DNA from: Komarekiella delphini-convector SJRDD-AB1
Lineage (GTDB): Bacteria; Cyanobacteriota; Cyanobacteriia; Cyanobacteriales; Nostocaceae
NCBI RefSeq assembly: GCF_014831675.1
Contig: NZ_VJXY01000037.1
Coordinates: 1 to 64,000, forward strand
Direction of reading: 5' to 3'
Length of the DNA: 64,000 bases
Positions 1-9,812 of the stretch are shown in pieces; within the stretch, counting starts at the first letter, position 1, and each line of letters starts with the position of its first letter. A program made the translations under genes and the position numbers. The notes beneath the pieces are model-generated. The model was not told the DNA's origin and did not search any database. It saw only the letters and a program-made list of their open reading frames with translations.

Positions 1-209
1 ATTTCACAGCACCTATATTCACGACACCTACAAAAAATCGCGATCGCTGCTACTCCTTGACTCATTAATCGCATAAATGCCTGTAATCATTATGGAGCAT
101 AGCTTAGAGCTTTTCTTAGTGCCATTCAGCTCAGACCCAAAACATTTCGATCCGACAAGAACAAATTCAGATTGAATCCGGTGAGCGCTCAATTCTCCTG
201 AATCTGGAA
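1..209 (+). pseudogene. Degenerate upstream remnant of CheB/CheR fusion
   Basis: The frame of the kinase that follows stays open upstream of its GTG (210) back to a stop at 117-119. It reads residues such as IQIESGERSILLNLEV, typical of the tail of the CheR methyltransferase part of CheB/CheR-PAS-kinase fusions, but it has no start codon. Further upstream the apparent homology (LRAFLSAI) moves to another frame near position 123, and that frame has a TAG just before it. I infer decay by frameshift and stops. The rest of the fusion would lie left of the window. Confidence 0.5.
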
Positions 210-2543
210 GTGATTCCATTCCATCCTGCGATCGCAAACGCTAACGCGCTCTATTTTCTGGTGATTTTTGAAGCGGTTTCGCCGACCCTCACTCCCCTTA
301 CTTCCACCACAGCTGAACGCCAGAGACCGGAAGACTTAGAGCGTGAAATTATCCAGCTACGTCAAGCACTAGCAGCCGCGACCCAAAGAGAACTTTCGGC
401 TCAAGCGCATCTACAAGCGGTGATTCAGGGACAAAATCACCTCAACCAAAGCCTGCGAGTGGCGAACGAAGAAATCCTATCAAGCAACGAGGAGTTACAA
501 AGCACCAATGAAGAACTCCAAACGGCTAAAGAAGAGATTCAAGCGACCAATGAAGAACTCTCCACAACTAACGACGAACTTCGCAGCCGCAATCTGCAAC
601 AAAACCGAGACAACAGCGACTTAAACAATTTTGTTGACAGCATCAGTGTGCCGATTCTCATGCTGACCAATGATTTGAGAATTCGCCGCTTTACACCCGC
701 AGCACAGCGCCTCTTCAAATTCATTCCCACCGATGTCGGGCGACCTTTTAGCGACCTCCGTACCAATTTTGACGTTCCCAACTTAGAATCGATAATTTTG
801 GAGGTGCTGGAAACGCTCAACACCAAAGAAGAGGAAGTGCAAACGCAAGCAGGCTATTGGTATGCTCTCCGCATTCGTCCTTATCGCACTACAGAAAACC
901 AAATTGATGGGGTGACAATGGTTTTCCTTGATATTGATGCACTCAAAGGTCATGCCGCCCAGTTAGAGTTAGCTCGCAACTATGCAGAAGCGATCGTTGA
1001 AACGGTGCAAATCCCTCTAGTTGTGCTAAATACCGAGATGCGGGTGAATACCGCCAATCAATCTTTCTACGAAACATTTCAGGTTTCTCTTGCTGAAACC
1101 TCTCAATTATCTTTCTTTGAGTTAGGCAATAAACAGTGGAATCTCCCCCAACTGCGATCGCTTTTAGAAGAAATCCTGGTGAATGATGGTCAGCTTCATA
1201 ATTTTGAGATCGAGCATGTGTTTGAGCGCATTGGACAAAAAACAATGCTGATCAATGCTTGCAAGCTGCGACAAGAAGACAACGCTGCGATGATTTTGCT
1301 GTCGATTGAAGACATTACCGAGCACCAGCAGCTTGAAGCTAAACGACAACTATTGATACAAGAGCAATCAGCTCGCCAGTTAGCGGAAACTGCCAACCGA
1401 GCCAAAGATGAATTCCTCTCGAACCTCTCCCATGAACTCCGTAATCCCTTAAACACGATGCTGGGCTGGTCAAAACTGCTCCGCACCCGCACCCTCAATG
1501 AAGAGAAAGTGACTCAGGCCTTAGAAGCGATCGAACGGAGTGCCAAGGCACAAAATCAACTGATTGAAGATATCCTGGATATCTCTCGGATTATGAACGG
1601 CAAGCTTCGGCTTAACATCCGTCCGCTCGACTTGCGCTTAAGTGTGCAAGCTGCAATTGACATTATTCAATTATCAGCAGAAGCAAAAAATATTCAAATC
1701 GTTTCATCGTTAAATTCTGTAACAATGGTCGGCGATGCTGATCGCTTACAGCAAGTTCTATGGAACTTGCTATCGAACGCCATTAAGTTCACCCCATTGA
1801 ACGGACGGATTGAAATTACACTCGAATCTGTCCAAAGACAGGCTCAAATCCGAATCACCGATACAGGACAAGGTATTTCAGCGGATTTATTGCCGTACAT
1901 TTTTGATCGATTTCGCCAAGGAGATTCCAGCACCACTAAAGCGAAAGCAGGTCTGGGGCTGGGGCTGTCCATCGTGCGGCATCTAGTTGAACTGCATGGT
2001 GGCACAATTGGGGCACAGAGTCCGGGTGAGGGACAAGGGGCGACGTTTACCGTCAAGTTGCCGTTGCGAGATCTGCCCCAATTGACATCGTCGAGCGATT
2101 TAGAACCGACTGCATTTGCAGCCTCTATGAATGATTTAAGTCAGGCTGTGCCCTCTTTGTCAGGCTTGCGTGTCTTAGCCGTCGATGATGAAATCGATAC
2201 CTGTGAGCTATACAAGTCTGTGCTAGAAAATTATGGGGCACAAGTGCTGACCGTGGCATCCGCAAGACTTGCTCTATCCGCTCTCAATCAAGCTCCCAAT
2301 CGGTACAACGTGCTGATTTGCGATATTGGAATGCCAGAAGAAGACGGCTACTGGCTGATCCAGCAAGTGCGATCGCTCAGTGCACAAGCCGGAGGGCAAA
2401 TTCCAGCCGTCGCGTTGACTGCCTATGCGAGTGAGGCACAACGACAACTGGCGATCAAGGCTGGATTTCAAATGCACATTGCTAAACCCGTCGAGCCAGT
2501 TCAACTGGCATTGCTAGTTGCACACCTAGCAGGACGAGCTTAG
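210..2543 (+). CDS. Hybrid sensor histidine kinase with PAS domains and receiver, probably 5'-truncated CheB/CheR fusion
   Basis: Order of parts: a short CheR-like tail; a coiled coil rich in TNEELQ/TNEELS repeats (about residues 60-130); two PAS-like domains (about 135-365); a HisKA domain with the H-box NLSHELRNPLN, phosphorylatable His408; an HATPase domain with GLGLGLSIVRHL; and a C-terminal receiver with VDDE and the phospho-acceptor Asp705 in CDIGMPEEDG. The protein would sense a signal through PAS, autophosphorylate and pass phosphate to its receiver. In full-length relatives a CheB methylesterase and CheR methyltransferase precede the coiled coil. Here only the last part of CheR survives in frame, and the GTG used as start lies inside the homologous region. 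It may be a still-translated fragment or a pseudogene. Confidence 0.8.
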   Translation: MIPFHPAIANANALYFLVIFEAVSPTLTPLTSTTAERQRPEDLEREIIQLRQALAAATQRELSAQAHLQAVIQGQNHLNQSLRVANEEILSSNEELQSTNEELQTAKEEIQATNEELSTTNDELRSRNLQQNRDNSDLNNFVDSISVPILMLTNDLRIRRFTPAAQRLFKFIPTDVGRPFSDLRTNFDVPNLESIILEVLETLNTKEEEVQTQAGYWYALRIRPYRTTENQIDGVTMVFLDIDALKGHAAQLELARNYAEAIVETVQIPLVVLNTEMRVNTANQSFYETFQVSLAETSQLSFFELGNKQWNLPQLRSLLEEILVNDGQLHNFEIEHVFERIGQKTMLINACKLRQEDNAAMILLSIEDITEHQQLEAKRQLLIQEQSARQLAETANRAKDEFLSNLSHELRNPLNTMLGWSKLLRTRTLNEEKVTQALEAIERSAKAQNQLIEDILDISRIMNGKLRLNIRPLDLRLSVQAAIDIIQLSAEAKNIQIVSSLNSVTMVGDADRLQQVLWNLLSNAIKFTPLNGRIEITLESVQRQAQIRITDTGQGISADLLPYIFDRFRQGDSSTTKAKAGLGLGLSIVRHLVELHGGTIGAQSPGEGQGATFTVKLPLRDLPQLTSSSDLEPTAFAASMNDLSQAVPSLSGLRVLAVDDEIDTCELYKSVLENYGAQVLTVASARLALSALNQAPNRYNVLICDIGMPEEDGYWLIQQVRSLSAQAGGQIPAVALTAYASEAQRQLAIKAGFQMHIAKPVEPVQLALLVAHLAGRA

Positions 2544-2729
2544 AAAATTGCCAGCAAAGTTTGTTGTGTATACTTTACCCTAATTCTATTCTGGCTTTTT
2601 TCATAATTTTGCGTAATACCAATTCACGAAAATCTTGATACATATAGATTTCTCGTAGTAGACGCACGGCATTGCCCATTGGTGTCAACTTCAGCTAAAA
2701 ATAGCTTTACTAGCGATATTTTGCCCTAG

Positions 2730-2814
2730 AGATCCCCCAACCCCCCTTTCCAAGCGGGGCTTATAATCCTCTTTTACCCCCTTTTTAAGGGGGTCGCCGC
2801 AGGCGGGGGGATCT
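2730..2814. repeat. MITE-like dispersed repeat with inverted ends
   Basis: An 85-base element bounded by AGATCCCCC (2730-2738) and its complement GGGGGATCT (ending 2814). Inside is a hairpin, ACCCCCTT-TTT-AAGGGGGT, at 2776-2794. C-rich and G-rich blocks of this kind are common dispersed repeats in Nostoc-like genomes. No coding sequence. Confidence 0.6.
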
Positions 2815-2844
2815 TAACCGAACCGTATTGCCTCCTCACCCGCC

Positions 2845-2969
2845 AGAGAATAAATTCTCTAGCTAATAGCGAAAGTCTACTAAAGTAGACTAAAGATTTT
2901 TGGGGATATTTTAGTCATCTTCAGATGACTTTTGCTCTTAGCAAGGAACTTCAGTTCCTTGCTAAGAGC
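2845..2969. repeat. Cluster of four perfect palindromes with 2-base loops
   Basis: Four successive perfect inverted repeats, each with a 2-base loop: 2845-2860 (7-bp arms AGAGAAT), 2875-2890 (7-bp arms GTCTACT), 2913-2930 (8-bp arms AGTCATCT) and 2934-2969 (17-bp arms beginning GCTCTTAGCAAGG). The rest of the 801-base gap before psbA shows no ORF. The cluster lies about 375 bases before the psbA start, so it is more likely a mobile or dispersed repeat than a core promoter. Confidence 0.7.
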
Positions 2970-3344
2970 CGGGTATTTCCAAGTTTGTAGTTGGCTTTTA
3001 CCTCACTAATTACAATAGATATGACGGAAGTTTTAGCAGTGCTCCACCAAGGGTTGAATTCAATAGAATACGCTGAGTTTGTTCAATCTTTGGCTTAGTA
3101 AAACTTAATAAAAACAAATTGAAATATCTAACAAATTCATGTAAAACGTGATATTAGGAGCCGGAAAATTTTCCCCTTTTTCACACAGTCTCCCTGGGGA
3201 AGTTAGTCATTTGGTGTGAGGTCATTTAAAAGATTTCCGGCGATTAGGGAGAAGGTATTTCACGAAACTTTTTGAAAACAGCTTAACTCTCAATTTCTCA
3301 GAATTGGGAACATTTATTGTCAGCAACTTATAAACAACATAGCC

Positions 3345-4427
3345 ATGACCACAACTCTAGGAAGAAGCGAAAGCGGGAACCTGTGGGATCGGTTCTGTCA
3401 ATGGATTACTAGCACCGATAATCGGCTTTATATCGGCTGGTTTGGGGTTTTAATGATTCCTACCCTGTTAACCGCTACCATCTGTTTCATCATTGCCTTT
3501 ATTGCTGCTCCTCCCGTCGATATTGACGGGATTCGAGAGCCTGTTTCTGGTTCTTTGTTATACGGCAACAACATTATCACTGGTGCTGTTGTACCCACAT
3601 CTAACGCCATTGGTTTGCATTTCTACCCAATTTGGGAAGCTGCTTCAATGGATGAATGGCTTTACAACGGCGGGCCTTATCAACTCATTGTTTTGCACTT
3701 TCTCATTGGTATCTTCTGCTGGCTGGGTCGTCAATGGGAGTTAAGCTACCGTCTGGGGATGCGTCCCTGGATTTGCGTTGCCTACTCGGCTCCTGTAGCT
3801 GCTGCAACTTCTGTTTTCTTGATTTATCCAATTGGTCAAGGTAGCTTTTCTGATGGGATGCCTCTGGGCATTAGCGGTACTTTTAACTTCATGTTCGTGT
3901 TTCAAGCCGAGCACAACATCCTTATGCACCCATTCCATCAACTGGGTGTAGCTGCGGTGTTCGGTGGTGCGCTGTTCTGTGCTATGCACGGTTCCTTGGT
4001 AACTTCCTCTCTAGTGAGGGAGACGACTGAAAGTGAATCTCAAAACTACGGGTACAAGTTTGGTCAAGAACAAGAAACCTATAGCATCGTAGCGGCTCAT
4101 GGTTACTTTGGGCGGTTAATCTGGCAATATGCCAGCTTTAACAACTCGCGTTCCTTACACTTTTTCTTAGCTGCTTGGCCGGTAGTTGGTATCTGGCTCA
4201 CGTCATTGGGTATCAGTACGATGGCGTTCAACCTCAACGGGTTCAACTTCAACAACTCAATACTTGACTCCGAAGGTCATGTAGTCAATACATGGGCAGA
4301 TATCCTAAACCGCGCCAACCTGGGTATAGAAGTGATGCACGAGCGCAATGCTCACAACTTTCCGCTGGATTTGGCTGCGGGTGAGGCGATACCTGTAGCT
4401 TTGCAAGCACCAGCGATTCACGGTTAA
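3345..4427 (+). CDS. psbA: Photosystem II reaction-centre protein D1, divergent copy
   Basis: D1 binds the primary donor chlorophylls, pheophytin, QB and the Mn4CaO5 cluster in the thylakoid membrane. The product is 360 aa, the normal precursor length. Every ligand I could check is present: Tyr161, Asp170, Glu189, His190, His198, His215, Ser264, His272, His332, Glu333, His337, Asp342 and Ala344, followed by a 16-residue C-terminal tail that a Ctp protease removes. Gly80, Phe158 and Thr286 argue against the low-oxygen D1' type. Gln130 is the low-light-type residue. Unusual compared with remembered D1 proteins are Trp126 (normally Tyr), Leu117 and Trp260 (normally Phe). It stands alone with no other PSII gene next to it, which suggests a special-purpose paralogue. 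Confidence 0.97.
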   Translation: MTTTLGRSESGNLWDRFCQWITSTDNRLYIGWFGVLMIPTLLTATICFIIAFIAAPPVDIDGIREPVSGSLLYGNNIITGAVVPTSNAIGLHFYPIWEAASMDEWLYNGGPYQLIVLHFLIGIFCWLGRQWELSYRLGMRPWICVAYSAPVAAATSVFLIYPIGQGSFSDGMPLGISGTFNFMFVFQAEHNILMHPFHQLGVAAVFGGALFCAMHGSLVTSSLVRETTESESQNYGYKFGQEQETYSIVAAHGYFGRLIWQYASFNNSRSLHFFLAAWPVVGIWLTSLGISTMAFNLNGFNFNNSILDSEGHVVNTWADILNRANLGIEVMHERNAHNFPLDLAAGEAIPVALQAPAIHG

Positions 4428-4602
4428 GTCTCAAGTCTTAGCTAAATCAACTGATTTCTTCTTTCTTGTAGTTCAAACGTTGTAGGCTAATGCGCGTCTA
4501 AATTGCATAACTACTCTTTGTAGTTGTTAACTGTTGACAGTTAACGGTTAACAGTCAACCTTAATGTCGAGGTAATGTGCAATTTAAATGCATAACAGCT
4601 TA

Positions 4603-5643
4603 TCACTTTTTAAGGAAACCTTTTTGAGAGGGACAGCTAGAAGTGAGTGGCTGATCAATTGACCAGATCGGCAACTGATCAGCCTGCTCTAGGGTCTGCC
4701 TTAGATAAGAGGTGTTGTTGAATGCAATGGCATTCCCAAAATACCCTTCGGCTCCAGAGTGTTCTTGAGAACCCACATTGCAAACGGTATAGCGTTCTTG
4801 CTGTCTAGCTTGATTAACGGGAGAGCCAACCACCCAATTCCACCGTGCAGGAAAAACCACGCGAGCGAGCGTTGTCACCCAGTCTCGATCGCCGTACAAA
4901 TGATAAACGTGATTTGCATCATCAAATCCCGCTCTGCCCTCAAATGTGCCACCGATTGATACTACCGTTAAGCGAGCGTTAATCCATTCCCGCAGGTGAG
5001 CCGTTGTACCCAACGCAACTTGAGTTCCACCACTCGTACTGAGCAAAATTAAGTTAATCGGTTGATCAAAGGGAGCAATGGGATGCGCGGCATTCATGCG
5101 GTCTATAATTGTGCGAGCAATGCTTAAGTTATAAACCGGGCCGTAGCGATCGTCGGCTGAAATGGCAAACCGCCACAGATTACGCACTTGAATCAAAACA
5201 TTTCCGAATAATCCGTCGCTTTCTTTAGCGGCTTGCCACAGCGGAGCTAAAAACTTTTGACTGCCGAGGTCTTGATTCACCACCGAGTAAGGAAACACAT
5301 CTCGCACCGCGACACAGTTAGGATGCCGTGTAGCAAGCTGATCAATAAAATACCTTTCGCCCTGCGTAATCTCATCCGGTGAGAAATTTCCCACCCCTGG
5401 AAGAAAAACGATATAGCAATCAATCTTCGAGGTTGGAGCATTAATAGAAGCTTGACGCAAGACATCCGGTTTTTCTTGCTCGTTTTCCAATCCTAAACTC
5501 TCGGCAGTTTGATTCAGCCACCAGACGATGGTACTGACGGGCGCAAGCATTCCCCAAAGCACGAGAAATGCACCCATTAAGAGAATGAGTTTAACCGTTG
5601 TTCCACTCAATCGATGAATTGTGCGGCTGAACCACCTCTGCAT
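4603..5643 (-). CDS. Membrane-anchored hypothetical protein, possible alpha/beta hydrolase
   Basis: 346 aa. Residues about 17-42 form one hydrophobic segment after a basic N-terminus, so the rest probably lies outside the cytoplasm. YIVFLPGVGNFSPDE looks like an early strand and loop of an alpha/beta hydrolase. LILLSTSGGTQVALG could be a nucleophile elbow with a non-standard serine context, and later His/Asp residues (HVYHLYGDRDW) could complete a triad. I do not recognise a named family, and hydrolase activity is inference. It converges on psbA, with 175 bases of repeat-like sequence (GTTAAC/GTTGAC words) between them. Confidence 0.7.
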   Translation of the reverse strand: MQRWFSRTIHRLSGTTVKLILLMGAFLVLWGMLAPVSTIVWWLNQTAESLGLENEQEKPDVLRQASINAPTSKIDCYIVFLPGVGNFSPDEITQGERYFIDQLATRHPNCVAVRDVFPYSVVNQDLGSQKFLAPLWQAAKESDGLFGNVLIQVRNLWRFAISADDRYGPVYNLSIARTIIDRMNAAHPIAPFDQPINLILLSTSGGTQVALGTTAHLREWINARLTVVSIGGTFEGRAGFDDANHVYHLYGDRDWVTTLARVVFPARWNWVVGSPVNQARQQERYTVCNVGSQEHSGAEGYFGNAIAFNNTSYLRQTLEQADQLPIWSIDQPLTSSCPSQKGFLKK

Positions 5644-6384
5644 CTTGGCATTTCTCCATCAGTTCTTTAGCTTGCAATTTCTTGAGTTTGATAAGAGCGA
5701 TTTTGCTCAAAGTCAAGATGGCTTTGCAGTCACGCAAATAGCGCTGTGAACAATATTAGTTAGCCTATGAGGTTGACCAAAATTTAACGTCTAACATACA
5801 TAGGTGGAGTATCTCATGGAAGAGTACAAAAGACTTTGATTAGTTCAACATAAGAGAATTTAAAGTCAATTGTAGAGTAGTAATTATGAAGCAAAATACT
5901 TCTAAGTAGCTAGGTGCAAATAAATTAAAGTTTGTAGTAAGGACTTTAGTCCTGATAATCCTTGTTTTGAGCGATGAATCTCACTTACGAACTAGGATTT
6001 TATTTTATGTCTAATTATACTTATCTTACAGTAGGCAACTAGTGATTTTTATTTGTAACTTAAAGCGGGTTTCATAAGAATAAACCACAATAGGATGGGC
6101 ATTGCAATGCCCACTACAAGCAACTGAGAATGTATACAAACCATCACAAACTATAAGCACTCCATCGCTTTTGTTTTTAGCTCTGTACAAGAGTTATCTC
6201 TTGATTTTGCTAAGCTAAAAATGTTTTGTGTAAAGTTTTACTAATTGGCAAAGGTGCGTTAAGCTGCGTGAACGCACCCTAAGAGTTTAAAATTTACTAA
6301 AAAAAACACTATATTTTAGCTTTAGTCTAGATTTTTACCAATCAATTCAATAGTAAGATCTAAAACTTAAAATCCAAAATCAAC
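5644..6384. other. Intergenic gap with a dispersed palindrome
   Basis: 741 AT-rich bases between divergently transcribed genes. The only clear structure is the perfect 18-base palindrome TGGGCATTGCAATGCCCA at 6096-6113. A related, longer palindrome lies at 36352-36381. No coding region or RNA gene is supported. It must contain promoters for both flanking genes, but I cannot place them. Confidence 0.5.
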
Positions 6385-7776
6385 ATGGCAGACCTAACTC
6401 CTAATTCTAGTTTTAGTTTGACACTCCGCTTGCAGATTCCCAACCGTGTAGGGATGTTGGCGTCGGTAACGCAGGCGATCGCCACTACTGGTGGTAATCT
6501 TGGTCAAATTGATTTAATTGAGCAAACTCGTAACGAGTCTACCCGCGATCTTACTGTTGATGCTGCTAGTACCGAGCACGCTGAGACGATTGTGCAAGCA
6601 GTGAAAGCATTGCCAGATATTAAGTTACTAAGTGTCTACGATCGCACCTTTAATTTGCATCGCGGTGGCAAAATCAGCATTGCTAGTAGAATTCCCCTAA
6701 GAAGTGTTTCCGATTTAGCAATGGCTTACACACCGGGAGTCGGTCGGATTTGTACTGCGATCGCTCAAGACCCTGAAGAAGTTTACAACTTAACTATTAA
6801 GCAAAATACCGTAGCTATTGTTACCGATGGCAGCGCTGTTTTAGGATTGGGCAATCTTGGCCCTGCTGCGGCTTTACCAGTCATGGAAGGTAAAGCGATG
6901 TTATTCAAAGAATTTGCTGGGCTTGATGCTTTTCCCATTTGTCTCGCCACTCAAAATACAGATGAGATTGTCCAGACAGTCAAGAATCTCGCTCCAGTTT
7001 TTGGCGGTGTGAATTTAGAGGATATTGCTGCTCCTCGCTGCTTTGAAATTGAACAGAGATTGCGGCAAGAATTAGACATTCCCGTTTTTCACGATGACCA
7101 GCACGGTACGGCGATTGTCACCTTAGCAGCATTATTTAATGCTCTGAAATTGGTGCATAAGTCAATGGCAGAAATCCGCATTGTGATTAATGGTGCTGGG
7201 GCGGCTGGGGTGGCGATCGCTCGGTTACTCCGCAAGGCTGGAGCAGAAAAAATCTGGATGTGCGACTCTAAAGGGATTATCTCAACCAGTCGCACTGACC
7301 TAACAGAGGAAAAGCGCGAATTTGCGGTGAAAGCTCAGGGAACTCTGGCGGGTGCAATGCAAGGAGCAGATGTATTTATCGGCGTCAGTGTACCAGGCGT
7401 TTTGACATTAGAAATGGTGCAATCGATGGCGAAAGACCCAATTGTTTTTGCAATGGCAAATCCCATTCCCGAAATTCAGCCAGAATTAGTCAGCAAAATT
7501 GTAGCTGTCATGGCTACTGGTCGCAGCGATTACCCCAATCAAATCAATAACGTCCTAGCTTTTCCTGGGGTATTCCGTGGCGCTTTAGATTGTCGGGCAC
7601 AGACGATTACCACCACAATGTATCTAGAAGCAGCAAGTGCGATCGCTTCCTTAGTCAAGCCTTCAGACTTGACTCGCGAACACATTATTCCTTCAGTCTT
7701 TGATGAGCGTGTCGTCACCGCTGTAGCTGCGGCTGTGCAACGCGCAGCACGTGAAGAAGGTATCGCTCGGAGTTGA
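6385..7776 (+). CDS. NAD(P)-dependent malic enzyme with N-terminal ACT domain
   Basis: Decarboxylates malate to pyruvate while reducing NAD(P). Residues about 10-90 form an ACT domain (SLTLRLQIPNRVGMLASV), a ligand-binding regulatory module. The malic-enzyme catalytic domain follows (SDLAMAYTPGVGRIC, TDGSAVLGLGNLGP, FHDDQHGTAIV), then an NAD-binding Rossmann domain with VINGAGAAGVAIARLL. 463 aa is normal for the short bacterial form with an ACT domain. The ATG at 6385 precedes the ACT domain. A hairpin at 7799-7841 follows the stop and may end the transcript. Confidence 0.93.
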   Translation: MADLTPNSSFSLTLRLQIPNRVGMLASVTQAIATTGGNLGQIDLIEQTRNESTRDLTVDAASTEHAETIVQAVKALPDIKLLSVYDRTFNLHRGGKISIASRIPLRSVSDLAMAYTPGVGRICTAIAQDPEEVYNLTIKQNTVAIVTDGSAVLGLGNLGPAAALPVMEGKAMLFKEFAGLDAFPICLATQNTDEIVQTVKNLAPVFGGVNLEDIAAPRCFEIEQRLRQELDIPVFHDDQHGTAIVTLAALFNALKLVHKSMAEIRIVINGAGAAGVAIARLLRKAGAEKIWMCDSKGIISTSRTDLTEEKREFAVKAQGTLAGAMQGADVFIGVSVPGVLTLEMVQSMAKDPIVFAMANPIPEIQPELVSKIVAVMATGRSDYPNQINNVLAFPGVFRGALDCRAQTITTTMYLEAASAIASLVKPSDLTREHIIPSVFDERVVTAVAAAVQRAAREEGIARS

Positions 7777-7798
7777 TACACCATTAGGGTTGTCTTTT

Positions 7799-7841
7799 GT
7801 CATTTGTCATTTGTCTTTTGTAAACCCAAATGACAAATGAC
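7799..7841. repeat. Hairpin with 15-bp perfect arms downstream of malic enzyme
   Basis: GTCATTTGTCATTTG (7799-7813) is exactly complementary to CAAATGACAAATGAC (7827-7841) across a 13-base loop. It is built from the heptamer GTCATTT. No T-run follows, so it is not a classical terminator. Similar GTCATT/AATGAC words recur before ccmM (62197-62490). Confidence 0.55.
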
Positions 7842-8035
7842 TATTGACTACATCGGTGATACTCTAATTGAAACGTTCGACTTGGAAAGTAAATCCTGAG
7901 CTTCTCTAGATTTTGCGGGTCTTTATTTAGTGGGAACGGCTGCTGGAGTATGAGCCAGTGTCAGACAGCAAGGAATTAGACATGGCGATCGCAGCGTAAA
8001 ATAACAGGTAAGATTTAAACTTAGTTGTTAATATT

Positions 8036-8224
8036 ATGATAGAAAATACACAAACTTGGTATATTGTCAAGCGTCCTAATGGAAATTGCGAAATTCTCCC
8101 CAGCGACCAAATTGAGGACGATAATCCAGAGATTATAGAACAGTGGGGGCCTTTGGCTTCGCAAGAGGAAGCGATCGCCCGTCGCGTTGGATTAATTAGG
8201 GCTGGCAAGTGCCAACCCCAATAA
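8036..8224 (+). CDS. Conserved-looking small hypothetical protein
   Basis: 62 aa, ATG start, acidic middle. The start (TWYIVKRPNGNCEILPSDQ) resembles a small family I remember from filamentous cyanobacteria without a proven role. Codon use looks like real coding sequence, and a HIP1 octamer lies within it. It ends 25 bases before the convergent protease gene. No function can be assigned. Confidence 0.6.
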   Translation: MIENTQTWYIVKRPNGNCEILPSDQIEDDNPEIIEQWGPLASQEEAIARRVGLIRAGKCQPQ

Positions 8225-8249
8225 ATTCACAATGCTTAATTTGTAATAT

Positions 8250-9536
8250 TTAATTGTTTACTGGCGTGGTGGTGTTCCTAACAGCAGTTTTTTTACGTAA
8301 TATTTCCACTGCTTTAGCAAACTGAGGATCTGCTAATGTACCGATTTTGTCACGTTCATTAAGCCATAAGTCCTGTCGTTGGGCATCGGTTAAATCCACC
8401 TTGACATCTGGATCAACACCATGTTTGTTAATATCTTTACCACTAGGAGTGTGGTACTTAGCAATTGTTACCGCCAATCCTGAACCATCTTCCAGGGGAC
8501 GTACTGATTGTACCAAGCCCTTACCAAAGGTTTGAGTTCCTACCACAGTGGCACGCTTATTATCTTGCAACGCTCCTGAGAGAATTTCGCTAGCACTGGC
8601 TGAACCTTTATCCACCAGCACCACCATTGGTCTATTCGTCAAAGCTCTGCCGTTGGCCTCTTCGCGCTCTTGTTCACCCTGACGGTCAATAGTAGAAACA
8701 ATTGTACCTTTATCCAGCCACATTCGAGCAATTTCTACACTAGAGAATAGCAAACCACCTGGATTACCACGTAAATCTAGAATATATGCAGATACCTGTT
8801 TTGCTTCTAAATCTTTGATGGCGTCCTGCATTTCTTTGCCAGCATTAGCGCTAAACTGATTCAGGCGAATGTAGCCAATGTTGCCTGCTGGAGTTTGCTT
8901 TTGGGAGTAGCGTACCGGATGAATTTCAATCCGCGCCCGTTTAATGTCAAACTGTCTTGTTTGACCATTACGCTGAATCATCAAGCTAACTTGCGTTCCG
9001 GCTTCACCTCGAATCAGTGATACCGCTTGGTTAGTATCCATTCCCTTAGTACTTTTGCCATTGATGCTGAGGATGACATCCTTGGACAAAATCCCAGCTT
9101 TAAAAGCTGGCGTATCCTCAATTGGCGCAATTACAACCAACTGCTTTGTTTTTTCATCCTGAGAAATTGTGATACCAATCCCTGTCAGTTCTCCAGAGGT
9201 ATCAACTTGCATATTCTTGAATTCTTGCGGATCCATAAACCGGGTATATGGGTCTTCTAGCTTTTTGAGCATTTCCCGGATGGACTTATAAGCTTCCTGC
9301 TGATTACTGTAGGACTTGCCCAAGTATTCTTTACGAACAGCCTGCCAATCTACCTGATTAAAAGTGCCGTCTACGTAATTTCGGTATATAATTTGCCATA
9401 CATCATCCACCAACGCCTTAGGACTTTCTTTAAATAAAGCCTGACCTCGCGAGTGAATGCCAAGACTAGTAACAGCAATTGTGGAGAGTGTCACTGCCGT
9501 AGCACCCAAAACAAGCCTACTTTTTGTAATCACCAT
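8250..9536 (-). CDS. S41 carboxyl-terminal processing protease (CtpA/B/C family)
   Basis: A serine protease with a Ser/Lys dyad that trims C-termini of exported proteins; one cyanobacterial paralogue, CtpA, matures pre-D1. Parts: an N-terminal signal/anchor (VLGATAVTLSTIAVTSLG), a cap, a PDZ domain (about residues 110-190, after GELTGIGI), and the catalytic core with ILDLRGNPGG, the serine in GSASASEI and the lysine in FGKGL, spaced 25 residues as in the family. An upstream ATG would add 26 residues of non-signal sequence; I prefer the ATG at 9536, which puts MVITKSR before the hydrophobic stretch. The sequence after the signal (LFKESPKALVDDVWQ) recalls CtpC or CtpB more than CtpA, so D1 processing is not assured despite psbA nearby. 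Confidence 0.9.
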   Translation of the reverse strand: MVITKSRLVLGATAVTLSTIAVTSLGIHSRGQALFKESPKALVDDVWQIIYRNYVDGTFNQVDWQAVRKEYLGKSYSNQQEAYKSIREMLKKLEDPYTRFMDPQEFKNMQVDTSGELTGIGITISQDEKTKQLVVIAPIEDTPAFKAGILSKDVILSINGKSTKGMDTNQAVSLIRGEAGTQVSLMIQRNGQTRQFDIKRARIEIHPVRYSQKQTPAGNIGYIRLNQFSANAGKEMQDAIKDLEAKQVSAYILDLRGNPGGLLFSSVEIARMWLDKGTIVSTIDRQGEQEREEANGRALTNRPMVVLVDKGSASASEILSGALQDNKRATVVGTQTFGKGLVQSVRPLEDGSGLAVTIAKYHTPSGKDINKHGVDPDVKVDLTDAQRQDLWLNERDKIGTLADPQFAKAVEILRKKTAVRNTTTPVNN

Positions 9537-9812
9537 AATGACAGCTGTGTCAGAGGGAAAATTTATAGTCAGTATGCTCAATCTAACACAGGGTAAACTG
9601 TACAGACTAAGCATGTGTTCTTAATTTAAACAAATTGCTTGACAATCAGGCTACCTTAATAGTTGCCACTACAAAATTTATAGGGATTGGGCATGGGACT
9701 CTTGAAAAGAGACAAGGAGGAAGTGAAGAAGCTGGAGCAGCGAAAGACAAAGCAATTATTCTTTTTTCCTTATCCCCAATCACCAGTCCCCAGCCCCCAG
9801 TCCCCAATCCTT

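Noticed and set aside
3345-4427. psbA as a ChlF (super-rogue) or low-oxygen D1' variant
   Set aside because: All Mn-cluster ligands including Asp170, Glu189, His332, Glu333, Asp342 and Ala344 are present, which excludes ChlF; Gly80, Phe158 and Thr286 lack the D1' substitutions.
8250-9536. Naming the S41 protease CtpA because psbA is nearby
   Set aside because: Residues after the signal resemble CtpC or CtpB as I remember them; distance to psbA is over 3 kb and the genes are not co-transcribed.
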